Positions 23,527-32,505 of a stretch of 33,015 nucleotides of DNA are shown here, one piece after another (within the stretch, counting starts at the first letter, position 1; the number at the start of each line of letters is the position of its first letter). The position numbers and the translations under genes were made by a program. Where the stretch lies: the NCBI GenBank assembly GCA_029565395.1, contig JAKQOG010000235.1, positions 1 to 33,015 of the forward strand, given 5' to 3'. Under the pieces are notes generated by a model. The model made no database searches and was not told the origin of the DNA. It saw only the letters and a program-made list of their open reading frames with translations. The stretch is from Candidatus Hydrogenedentota bacterium. Lineage in GTDB: Bacteria; Hydrogenedentota; Hydrogenedentia; Hydrogenedentales; CAILVY01.

Positions 23527-24729
23527 CTAGATGCAGGGAGATTCGTCTGTTACTCCATTACAATTATCATCTTTCATATTGCCGCAAATTTCCGGTGCAT
23601 CCGGATTCATTTCTGGATCTGAGTCATTGCAATCGCCTGATTGCATCGCGGAATATTCCCCGGAGGGATGACATTGGCATTGTGAATCGAAGGTGCCATA
23701 TCCATCCCCATCACCGTCAAAGTAAAAGACGATGCAATCCGGCTGGCCGGCGCCTTCGTCTGTATCCCCATTGCAATTGTCGTCAATGCCGTTGCATAGC
23801 TCCTGGGCTCCGGGATGGATGTTTGGACTACTGTCATCACAGTCATTGCCGCCTGACTCGATGCTGTAATACCCGTCTTCATCATCGTCTATCCCAGCCA
23901 GACACTCTCCGCCCTCGCAGATGCCGCTGGGGCACTGTGCGCCCGCGCCATCGTCTATTTGTGTGTCGCAATCATTATCCACGCCATCACACAATTCCGT
24001 GGCGCCCGGATGGGTTGCCGGCTCATTGTCGTCACAATCCCCGCATTCAGAGGCGGTAAATTTCCCCTCTGGCTGCGAAGCATAGATGAAGGAATCACAT
24101 ACGCCTACGCCATCGACATCATTGTCAAAGTAAAGCGTCGTGCATCCTTCATCCACGGCGCCGTCGCAATCATTGTCTTTCCGGTCGCACAGTTCCGGAG
24201 CGCCGGGATAGATGGTGGGGTCCAGATCGTCGCAGTCATCGCCCCCGCTGGAGATCTTGGCATGGCCGTCGCCATCGCCATCCGGCAGCGCCTGCCATTG
24301 TGTGAAGAATTGCGTGACATTTACCGCAGTAATCGTGTCCACGGTGGCCGCTCGAACGGCATAAACGACTGTGGTGAGGCGTTTGCGCGGCAGCAGATTC
24401 TCTCCGTTCACGTTTACATTGAGAAATACATTATCCCCCGCAAAGATGGCGGCGGGAATGGGCAGGCCCGGTTCATCCCCGATCAGCGTGGCATAAAAAC
24501 CCTCCGGCGTTGGCGTGACGGTATCCATGTCGGAAAATCCCGCCAGCGCCGTTCCTCCCGTTTCGGCGTCAAAGAATGTGAACGTCACATCCGCCGGAGC
24601 GGTGATTGGTGTCCCGGTAGCATCCGCCAGCCGCCCCTGGTAATCAATAAACAGAGGCACTGCGGAAGCATTCATTGTAAACAACAACACGCCCAAAACA
24701 ATTGTTTGAATGGTACTTCTGCACTTCAT
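23527..24729 (-). CDS. secreted protein with four MopE-type metal-binding repeats
   Basis: This is a 400-aa exported protein. A signal peptide ends near MNASA. An N-terminal beta domain (IDYQGRLADATGTPI, VTFTFFDAETGG, ending LTTVVYAVRA) is of the kind found at the start of many surface proteins. Four copies of the Cys/Asp-rich MopE motif follow at about 165-194, 231-260, 296-325 and 366-395. Each reads like DCDDxxPxxxPGAxELCxxxDxxCxGxxDE and is preceded by a calcium-type DxDGDG loop. In Methylococcus, MopE binds copper; related repeats elsewhere are calcium or structural modules, so copper is not assured. The ATG at 24729 has GGGAGA upstream with good spacing; the in-frame TTG at 24735 does not. 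It lies 65 bp after the preceding gene, likely one operon. Confidence 0.85.
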   Translation of the reverse strand: MKCRSTIQTIVLGVLLFTMNASAVPLFIDYQGRLADATGTPITAPADVTFTFFDAETGGTALAGFSDMDTVTPTPEGFYATLIGDEPGLPIPAAIFAGDNVFLNVNVNGENLLPRKRLTTVVYAVRAATVDTITAVNVTQFFTQWQALPDGDGDGHAKISSGGDDCDDLDPTIYPGAPELCDRKDNDCDGAVDEGCTTLYFDNDVDGVGVCDSFIYASQPEGKFTASECGDCDDNEPATHPGATELCDGVDNDCDTQIDDGAGAQCPSGICEGGECLAGIDDDEDGYYSIESGGNDCDDSSPNIHPGAQELCNGIDDNCNGDTDEGAGQPDCIVFYFDGDGDGYGTFDSQCQCHPSGEYSAMQSGDCNDSDPEMNPDAPEICGNMKDDNCNGVTDESPCI

Positions 24730-24794
24730 AGTCAATCTCCCTCTCCCAATTTTTTATGGTTACCCACGGGCATTCGTCACGTACCTGTGGATTG

Positions 24795-25451
24795 TTAACG
24801 AAACAACGGGATTTGGAAACTTGGAGTCAGCCCTGGCACCTGTGTAGTGGCGAAATTGGGCATCCCCAGTTGATTTCCCGCCACGTCTTCCACAACGATT
24901 TCCACGGTGACGGTGACTATTTCGCCCATTTCCAAAACGCCGTCTCCCCATGTCAGGGAATAGACAACGGGATTGCCGGTGGAACTCACCGTTTGTGGCA
25001 TGATCCCGGAACCTTTGGCTTCCTCGCCTGAGGTTAAACTATAGTTTTCCGGGTTTGTTACCCCTTCGCCCATCGGCTCAGAAAACGTAATGTCAATTTT
25101 AGATGCGGAAAGCGCTTCTATTTTCACCACGGTAGGCGGGATGATATCGCCTTCCCCGGATGCGAACGCAGGAACTGTCGCATTGGTTTCGCCGAAACTC
25201 GAACTGCTGCTGAATGCACAGAGCAATCCGCCGCCCACCACACTGTCCATTTCACGGTAGGAAGGTGATGCATCTTGACCGCCCCCGGATGCGATGACAT
25301 CTATGGACATGCAATAGTGGCTGCCGCCGCGCCCAATGGCCAGTGCTGTGTCAGGAAATAAAAGAATCCCCACGCTGGATACAATGAACAATGACATCAG
25401 AAAGGCAGCCCTGAATTTGGATGACAAAACGCTTCCCCAGATGACCTTCAT
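24795..25451 (-). CDS. secreted Big_5 (SbsA Ig-like) domain protein
   Basis: This is a 218-aa exported protein. It has a signal peptide (hydrophobic segment FLMSLFIVSSVGILLF, then ALA). A middle segment, SIDVIASGGGQDASPSYREMDSVVGGG, recalls a motif common in exported proteins of the suspected phylum. A C-terminal Big_5-like Ig domain follows (IPPTVVKIEALSASKIDITFSEPM, then NPENYSLTSG, then VEDVAGNQL). It was probably made as a small surface or periplasmic protein with the MopE-repeat protein encoded 65 bp downstream. The ATG at 25451 has AGGAG 8 nt upstream; the open frame reaches 25574, but the extra 41 codons lack a signal and a ribosome site. The function is unknown. Confidence 0.75.
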   Translation of the reverse strand: MKVIWGSVLSSKFRAAFLMSLFIVSSVGILLFPDTALAIGRGGSHYCMSIDVIASGGGQDASPSYREMDSVVGGGLLCAFSSSSSFGETNATVPAFASGEGDIIPPTVVKIEALSASKIDITFSEPMGEGVTNPENYSLTSGEEAKGSGIMPQTVSSTGNPVVYSLTWGDGVLEMGEIVTVTVEIVVEDVAGNQLGMPNFATTQVPGLTPSFQIPLFR

Positions 25452-25586
25452 AAAAACTACTCCTTCCCATACCCTAACTAATTCTTTCACCCAGAAATTA
25501 CGTGTACCCGTTGAACCCTCCGAATTCCCCGCCACCGGAAAACACAGTATACATAGAACGTCGGCGGCGCGCAAGAGAAAATTATT

Positions 25587-26915
25587 TCAGGGGATTGTAT
25601 TGCAGAAGGTATATTTAGCTGCATCATGCATATAATTTAATGCCATGGAGATGTGAGAGATCTCTTCAAAGCCATAGGAGAGCCGGAGCTGACGACGGCC
25701 CTGTTCCACCATGCGGCCCCGCGGATGCACGCAGTATTCCCCAGGAATATAAATAACACGGGCAAATTTTTGCCCGTCCGGACCATCCATTTCCGGCTGG
25801 CCTGTAGTGCGGGTCAGGTAACGGAAAAACGGAGATTGGGTATGTGTTTCGATGTCTTGAAAGGTCAGATAAAAATAGAATCCTGCCTGACCGCCCCGGC
25901 AATCGTTCAGGAAAGGCCCTAGTTCCCGGTCGATGGCCTGTTTCATCTCCACGGCCTTTTGACGGTACCCAGTGTGAACCGAACGCAGTTGTTCCATGAC
26001 GTAGTGTTCCAGCAAATATCCGGACATTTCCTGCGTGATCAACGGCGCGCTGAATCCCACGTCGCTGGTTTTTTGAATCATCGCATTCATGAATGGACCG
26101 GGCGCACCGATCATGTACCCTATACGCAAGGCTGGCGCGAGAATCTTGGACAAGGTGCCAAGTTCATACACTACTCCCAGTTCATCATGCAGCATTCCGG
26201 ATTCCAGCCCCTCAATCGTCGGATCATGCACTAACAATTCGTAGGCCTGATCAAAAAAAACAGGTATAATCCTGCCCTGCTCATGGGAGAGTTTCGTGGC
26301 AATTTGCACCAACTGATGCCGCCGCGCATTCGATAAAATCGAACAGGACGGATTATTTATCGTCACAAAATACAAGAACGAAATGCGCTCCCGGTCTGTT
26401 CCAAGGGCATCGAGTTCAATGTGCAGGTTTTCCGGATCCACCCCCTGGGCATCTTCCGGTACGGCCAAAATCTTAAACCCCTTCCGTTCGAGTGTATTGC
26501 AATAAATGTAATACATCGGATCGGACGTGATGACTATGCCGGGCGCGAGCACGTCCGCCATGCCCTCCAGCAGGCTGGTGGCGCCGTTCGCCCCAAGAAT
26601 GATCTGTTTCCCCGCCAGCACCCTCTCCGGCACATTCCGGTGGTCCACAAGAAAACGCCGGATCGCCCTAATCAAATTAGGCGAGCCCTGAGGCCCCCCG
26701 TAATTGAACGCCTGCCTGTATATCTCCGGATGCGCCGAAACGGCTTCCATCGCTTCCAGAATGCGGGCTGCGGGTATGGTCGATTCATTCACATAACCCA
26801 CCCCAAGATTGATATCCACCCCATCCCGGAAATCCGTGGCAAAGTCCGCCATCATCTGATTCACCGGCGAGGGCCGCGTCGACATTCCGCCATATGCTGA
26901 AAACCGAAATTCCAT
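25587..26915 (-). CDS. PLP-dependent class I/II aminotransferase
   Basis: This 442-aa cytoplasmic fold-type I PLP enzyme has NYGGPQGSPNLIRAIRRFL near the N-terminus, ILGANGATSLLEGMADVL for phosphate binding, NNPSC (N188-P189) and FDQAYELL (D222, Y225). The Schiff-base lysine K257 sits in GTLSKILAPALRIGYMIG, and a C-terminal QLRLSYGFEE supplies the carboxylate-binding Arg. The SKILAP.LR.G signature is typical of the 2-aminoadipate/MocR-like aminotransferase branch, but no DNA-binding domain is present. The donor and acceptor cannot be told from the sequence. GGAG lies 8 nt before the ATG at 26915. It is 135 bp upstream of the Big_5 gene and is not obviously linked in function to its neighbours. 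Confidence 0.93.
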   Translation of the reverse strand: MEFRFSAYGGMSTRPSPVNQMMADFATDFRDGVDINLGVGYVNESTIPAARILEAMEAVSAHPEIYRQAFNYGGPQGSPNLIRAIRRFLVDHRNVPERVLAGKQIILGANGATSLLEGMADVLAPGIVITSDPMYYIYCNTLERKGFKILAVPEDAQGVDPENLHIELDALGTDRERISFLYFVTINNPSCSILSNARRHQLVQIATKLSHEQGRIIPVFFDQAYELLVHDPTIEGLESGMLHDELGVVYELGTLSKILAPALRIGYMIGAPGPFMNAMIQKTSDVGFSAPLITQEMSGYLLEHYVMEQLRSVHTGYRQKAVEMKQAIDRELGPFLNDCRGGQAGFYFYLTFQDIETHTQSPFFRYLTRTTGQPEMDGPDGQKFARVIYIPGEYCVHPRGRMVEQGRRQLRLSYGFEEISHISMALNYMHDAAKYTFCNTIP

Positions 26916-27012
26916 GGATGATGCTCCTCTCTTGCACGGCGAACTTCATTGTATGCAATGCCACGGCCCAAGACAATGCGCGTGAAACCTTGCAATGGCC
27001 CCGACTATGCTC

Positions 27013-27031
27013 TATTCAGAGGGTGTGAATA
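27013..27031 (-). terminator. possible hairpin after the pseudopilin gene
   Basis: TATTCA (27013-27018) and TGAATA (27026-27031) form a 6-bp stem with a 7-nt loop, 16 bp past the pseudopilin stop. It is AT-rich and lacks a strong U-run, so it is weakly supported. Confidence 0.25.
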
Positions 27032-27046
27032 CGGCGAAGAGGATCT

Positions 27047-27970
<924 letters not shown>

Positions 27971-27997
27971 GGTATTACTCCTGTCTTTTGCCGTTCC

Positions 27998-30900
27998 CTA
28001 TTCTTCGCGAAGAAGTTCCACTCCACAGAGCACCGGCAGGCTGCTGGGGCCGGATGTTTCATCCAATCGGTTCATCTCTATTTCCAAGACGTTCTCCACC
28101 TGAACACCGCCATATTCTTTTATTATGCCAGCCTTGCTCCCTGCTTTTCGGGAAATATCCAGTTTTTTCGACACGGTCCTGCCCTGGAGCGCCACGGAAA
28201 ACACGCTGTCACCGGGCTGCGCACCACGTTTCTTTCCAAAGTATAGACGTACCGTATACCGGCCTGGTTTCTGATCTTTCCCGATTAGTGGCACGCTGCA
28301 TTTTTTTAGTCCGGAACAACCGGATGCGAATACCCACGCATTTTCCATTCCCCCAAACGACGGGTCTTGGAAATTGTGTGAGAAGTACGTATGCCCTGGA
28401 TAGAATTCTTCGGACAGATTGAAATTCACGCCATAGTCATACCAGCGTGAACTTGGCGGGTGCGGATAACTGAACCACATCACGCCGTTCTCATCACGCC
28501 AGTCGCCAGGCGCGCCAAAATTCACCGCCATGTGCTTCACCGGCGTCATTGGGCCGTTCTGAACGCATAATGCGTACGTGGCCAGATCTTTCTTGGGGGC
28601 AAGAGCCACCGTGGCTCGTATGGGATATGAACAGGTGCAGGCGGCATCCGCTTCCGGAAACAACACCAGGCCATTCGCGGGGATGGTGTTGATCCAGCAT
28701 CCTGGGCGAATCCCCCCGAAGGGCAGCATGCCCTGGTCCCGCTCCAGGTCGTAATACCACAGGAAATAGCCCCGCAGGAAGAACATCGAGGGGCAGGCGC
28801 TGGTGGCGCTGCAGCAATGCCCCGGACGCACATATTCCCACGTGGATTCCTCGCCTGTCAGCGGATGCAGCCGTGTTTTTATCGCCCCGTCATACAGATT
28901 GCAGGCCCGCGGCTCGACAAGAATAGTATCGTTCACGACCACGGGCCGCCGCAGATAATTCAACGGCTTCGACCACAGATCGCTCCCGTCTTTCGCGGAA
29001 AGGACGGTTACGCGCCGCCACGCAAGCTTGCCTTGCTTGAACATCTCGCGGTCATGATTGCTGAAACAGCCAAAGAAACAGATAACGCCGTTTTTATACG
29101 TCACTCCCATGCGATCCCCGCCGCAACCAGTGAGATCCACGACGCGCTCCCATCGTTTCACCCCCGTGGCGGCATCCAGCGCCACCACCAGCCGGACATC
29201 CGCGTCCTGTGGCCCATATTCAATGTCTTCCTTTTCCCAAACACCCCGCTGAATCAGATCCTTCCTTTCCTGTATGGCCTTCTGTTTCTGTTCCTCCGTG
29301 GCGGAACAATCCGCCAGGAACATCATCCCCCCGCCCAGCGCGATGGCTGGATGCGCCACCGCTGTACCATCGTAGCGCCAGCGCACTTCACCGTTTTCCG
29401 GGTTCATCGCAAACACGGTTTTACTGGCCATGATGCGTTCGGTAACCGCGCCAACCGGCTGCTCCACACTGCCCCACACGGGCCAGGAGGTCATCGAATG
29501 CCACAAGAAGCCGGTTTGCTGCGCATTCCAGAAAGCGCGGGTGTCGGGCTCAGGATACCGCTTCACCACACTGCTGATTTGCTGCTTCTGATCGGTGTTC
29601 AGGCCGCGCAGCTTCGCATATTCTTCAATATCCGCCCATGTGCCGTCATCCTCCACCAGCAATTCCCATGCGTCACCATAGTCCTCGCTCAATGGCGCCG
29701 CCACCGACCCGAACAGCATCCCGTCCGAATATGCGATATACCCCCACCGGCGCGGTTCCCGCGCATCCCCGGGCAACGCATAAGTGCGCATAATCTCTCC
29801 CGTGCCGGGATCCAACCGGAGGCAGCCATCTTTTACGGCGGCGTACAACCCGTCGTGTGTCAGGGCCAGATTGCCCATATCCGAATCCACCCGGACCCGC
29901 ACCGCTCCCGGAACTTCACGTTCCCACAATTTGAGCCCATTGTAGGAATCGTAGGCCATGAGGCGATGCTCGCCCTGGATGAACATCCGCCCGTCCATGG
30001 CCACCGGCGCCACCGAACGCGCATGACGTTCCACCATCTTGGCCGGACCCGGCAAACCATACCAGAGCAATCCCAGCGGGCCTTTCACCCGCTGTTCCTC
30101 GGAACAGGCCGTGTTGCCGGGATCCGCATATTGATGAGACCATTGCCCCGCGCCCGGCAAGGCGTTCCGCGTCACCTTAAACCAGCGGCCCTTTTCTTCC
30201 ACGGTAAAATCAGGAGAGGCGCCCCACTCTGTTTGCATCGTTTCGGACGCGGGCAGCAACAGTACCCCCCCACACGGCTTCAAGAGGCGGTGAAGTTCCT
30301 CCAAGGAGGCCTGCGATGTGTCTTCCGCAATAATTAAATTGGCAAAATAATCCGCGTAGGGTAGTTTGCTCATGCCGCTTGTATCCACGGTGATGCGCGT
30401 ACCGTACAGACCGGCGGCATCTAGCGATGTGCGCAACCCGGACACTCTTTGTGCATCGTCGTCAACAGCAATGATCGCCAATGCGCTGCCCTCCGCCAAG
30501 GATTGAAGTAACGAAGCGGATTTGCTCCCATATGCCAGGCAAAAACCTTGCTTGACTCCGGAAATATCCAGAATTTCTTGCGCGGTTTGGGCCGCCGCTT
30601 CGTCTTTTGCGATGGAAGAAGGGTAACTCAAGCTTGTTTCACGCGGAGTGCAGGTATTGGAGGAAAAACAGGCGATCTGCCCCGTGTCCAAGCTTGCAAA
30701 TACCTGACCATTCGCTATGGCGATCCCGCAGACACGCCCCTTGAGCGGTGCGGTCCAGCGTTCCTCGCCGGTTTGGGAATCCGCCGCGGCGATCACATTG
30801 TCGCCGCCCAGAAAGAGAGTATTCCCCGCCATTGCCAGCACGTTATGCTGCTGGCAATCGCGTTGCCACCGGCATACGGAGGTTTCGAGTTGTTGAATCT

Positions 30901-32083
30901 CTTTATTGAACGCCTGAATTTGTTTGTCTGTTTCTTCTTTTTGACCGGACAGATTCGCTCTTTCCGTTTCCTCCGCCTTCTTCAGTTGTTTGTCCAGAAG
31001 AACGCGTTGTTGATCCAGCTTTCTCAACGCGCGGTCAATTTCGCCCCGCCGCTTTTCCGCCGTGCCGAATACCGTTCGATCCAAACCGATCAACTTGTCC
31101 CATGTGACCATGTACGCGTTTGGGCCGTTCACGACAAGGTCGAGTCCTGGAAACCAGGCATACGCCGCGTTTTCTTCAAAGTCTCCCTTGTCCGTGGTGT
31201 ACGTGCGCTTTCCATCTACGCCCGCCACAAGGCGATCATCCGTAATCAAGGCCCATGTCCCCCCGAAATGGCCCCGGGGCGAAAGAAAACTGATGAACGT
31301 TCCATCTTGTTGGTTGAATACGGCAGGCATGGCGCGTCCGGACGGCATAAAGATCTTGCCCGCGGAACTCAGCAGCGGGCCCTGCGGCGAGATGCCGCCG
31401 TATTCCACCTTATAGCCTTCCTCGCCGAAACTGTCGTTGCACCATATCCGCGTGCCATCTTCCGCCTTGACCGCCAGCAGAAACAAGCTCTCGTGCGGGA
31501 ACACGCCCGCCCCAAAATAAGCCACACCGTCTTCCAGCAGGATCCCGGTGCGCACGGGCCACGTCGAGATCATCCGGCCGTTCCCGATTAGTTTTTCATC
31601 CCGGAAAGCAGCGCGCACCCGCCAGACCTCCTGCCCATCCTCCGCGCGCAGGCAATAGGCGCAACCATCGTCGGAACCGAAATAGACCCGGCTATCCTGT
31701 ACCGTCGGGGCGATACGAATCGGCCCTCCTGCAAGAAAGGTCCAGCGAGGCTCGCCCGTTTGGGCATCCAGGCAACACAGTTTATTGTCGGAGGAAGTTC
31801 CGAAAAAAATGGCGTTTCCCGAAGCGGACACGTGATACGCCTCGTCAAAACGCACCCGGGGCATTTCCTTTTGATCTTCGGGCCAGGCTGGCTGCGGAGG
31901 GTGGGGAGGGGTGAAGGTCCACTGTGCCTGTAACGGCAGGACGAGTTGCGCCTGACTCACCGCGCTGCGGCTGTTGTCATGACGGAAGGTGGGCCACTCG
32001 TCCGCATGTGCGGCACTGCTGGTGTAGCAGCCTGCGGCCAGCAACCACATGATCATAAATAAAGGCCGGATCTTTTCTTTCAT
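27998..32083 (-). CDS. 1361-aa secreted PQQ-like propeller with inserted coiled coil and methyltransferase-like domain
   Basis: This is a very long exported protein. It has a signal or lipoprotein leader (LLAAGC at 14-19, or a later cleavage after AHA). BamB/PQQ-like propeller strands follow (KLCCLDAQTGEPRWTF, DGCAYCLRAEDGQEVWRV). An acidic-basic coiled coil spans about 342-402 (EIDRALRKLDQQRVLLDKQLKKAEE) and more propeller strands reach about 480. A Rossmann methyltransferase-like insert covers about 495-640 (GFCLAYGSKSASLL, IIAVDDDAQRV, LPYADYFANLIIAEDT, LHRLLKPCGGVLLL). A second long propeller region runs to about 1160, and a malectin/CBM-like C-terminus (GRYTVRLYFGKKRG) ends it. The SAM-binding glycine motif is degenerate, fitting a protein outside the cytoplasm. 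GAGGGATAAGG precedes the ATG at 32083. Its partner pseudopilin gene lies 27 bp downstream. Confidence 0.85.
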   Translation of the reverse strand: MKEKIRPLFMIMWLLAAGCYTSSAAHADEWPTFRHDNSRSAVSQAQLVLPLQAQWTFTPPHPPQPAWPEDQKEMPRVRFDEAYHVSASGNAIFFGTSSDNKLCCLDAQTGEPRWTFLAGGPIRIAPTVQDSRVYFGSDDGCAYCLRAEDGQEVWRVRAAFRDEKLIGNGRMISTWPVRTGILLEDGVAYFGAGVFPHESLFLLAVKAEDGTRIWCNDSFGEEGYKVEYGGISPQGPLLSSAGKIFMPSGRAMPAVFNQQDGTFISFLSPRGHFGGTWALITDDRLVAGVDGKRTYTTDKGDFEENAAYAWFPGLDLVVNGPNAYMVTWDKLIGLDRTVFGTAEKRRGEIDRALRKLDQQRVLLDKQLKKAEETERANLSGQKEETDKQIQAFNKEIQQLETSVCRWQRDCQQHNVLAMAGNTLFLGGDNVIAAADSQTGEERWTAPLKGRVCGIAIANGQVFASLDTGQIACFSSNTCTPRETSLSYPSSIAKDEAAAQTAQEILDISGVKQGFCLAYGSKSASLLQSLAEGSALAIIAVDDDAQRVSGLRTSLDAAGLYGTRITVDTSGMSKLPYADYFANLIIAEDTSQASLEELHRLLKPCGGVLLLPASETMQTEWGASPDFTVEEKGRWFKVTRNALPGAGQWSHQYADPGNTACSEEQRVKGPLGLLWYGLPGPAKMVERHARSVAPVAMDGRMFIQGEHRLMAYDSYNGLKLWEREVPGAVRVRVDSDMGNLALTHDGLYAAVKDGCLRLDPGTGEIMRTYALPGDAREPRRWGYIAYSDGMLFGSVAAPLSEDYGDAWELLVEDDGTWADIEEYAKLRGLNTDQKQQISSVVKRYPEPDTRAFWNAQQTGFLWHSMTSWPVWGSVEQPVGAVTERIMASKTVFAMNPENGEVRWRYDGTAVAHPAIALGGGMMFLADCSATEEQKQKAIQERKDLIQRGVWEKEDIEYGPQDADVRLVVALDAATGVKRWERVVDLTGCGGDRMGVTYKNGVICFFGCFSNHDREMFKQGKLAWRRVTVLSAKDGSDLWSKPLNYLRRPVVVNDTILVEPRACNLYDGAIKTRLHPLTGEESTWEYVRPGHCCSATSACPSMFFLRGYFLWYYDLERDQGMLPFGGIRPGCWINTIPANGLVLFPEADAACTCSYPIRATVALAPKKDLATYALCVQNGPMTPVKHMAVNFGAPGDWRDENGVMWFSYPHPPSSRWYDYGVNFNLSEEFYPGHTYFSHNFQDPSFGGMENAWVFASGCSGLKKCSVPLIGKDQKPGRYTVRLYFGKKRGAQPGDSVFSVALQGRTVSKKLDISRKAGSKAGIIKEYGGVQVENVLEIEMNRLDETSGPSSLPVLCGVELLREE

Positions 32084-32206
32084 GCCTTATCCCTCTCTCT
32101 ATTGTCAGAATACTGAATAAACCTGTTTGCCTGATACCGAAACAGTATGACTTTTTTCTTCGGACGGCACAACTCAGGGAGTTTTGACACTCATGGGGAG
32201 CAATAC

Positions 32207-32235
32207 TTGACCTTTTACTCCCTGAAGCTTACCAT
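32207..32235 (+). promoter_or_regulatory. candidate promoter of the small ORF and comEC
   Basis: TTGACC (32207-32212), a 17-nt spacer and TACCAT (32230-32235) make a plausible sigma70-type promoter 63 bp before the small ORF start. A second TTGACA lies at 32184-32189. A 9-bp inverted repeat, TCAGGGAGT (32174-32182) with ACTCCCTGA (32217-32225), flanks and overlaps them and could be an operator. Confidence 0.35.
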
Positions 32236-32298
32236 AGTGCGCGTGAATGATGGTTTTTGGCGCGTAAAAACGTTTTGGCCTGGAGGCTTGGACTGAAC

Positions 32299-32472
32299 AT
32301 GGATGCCCTATCAACAATTTGGGATGCGTTCTATAGCCAAATCGTGAATATCCCAACGGATAATGCCTTGGCCTATGTCTATATCGTGGCCAACCTCGTT
32401 TTTGATTTGATTCTTACGTTTATGGGATATACCAGCGACACGATTTCGAATATGTTTGGCAGCATCTTTTAG
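32299..32472 (+). CDS. small hypothetical membrane-like protein
   Basis: This 57-aa protein has an amphipathic start (MDALSTIWDAFYSQIV) and a hydrophobic segment (LAYVYIVANLVFDLILTFM) long enough to span the membrane, then a Ser/Thr-rich tail. I do not recognise a family. GGAGG lies 12 nt before the ATG at 32299, a long spacing. An in-frame TTG at 32257 is less likely because the extra residues are basic and lack a ribosome site. It precedes comEC by 33 bp on the same strand, so it may be co-transcribed. Coding status is moderate: no homology can be claimed. Confidence 0.45.
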   Translation: MDALSTIWDAFYSQIVNIPTDNALAYVYIVANLVFDLILTFMGYTSDTISNMFGSIF

Positions 32473-32474
32473 AC

Positions 32475-32490
32475 GCCGCGGGTGCGCGGC
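32475..32490 (+). other. GC hairpin before the comEC ribosome site
   Basis: GCCGCG (32475-32480) and CGCGGC (32485-32490) form a perfect 6-bp stem with a 4-nt loop, 2 nt after the small ORF stop and 4 nt before the GGGAG of comEC. Without a U-tract it is not a typical terminator; it may affect translation coupling or RNA stability. Confidence 0.4.
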
Positions 32491-32505
32491 GGGGGGGAGT
32501 GCGTT

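Noticed and set aside
28817..30337. 506-aa open frame on the plus strand
   Set aside because: It lies wholly antisense to the well-supported propeller gene and its product is rich in His, Arg and Pro without any domain pattern. It is a by-product of GC-rich codon use.
32143..32148. short inverted repeats (ATACTG/CAGTAT and CTGTTT/AAACAG) upstream of the propeller gene
   Set aside because: Six-base arms in an AT-rich gap are likely by chance, and no clear promoter boxes line up with them.
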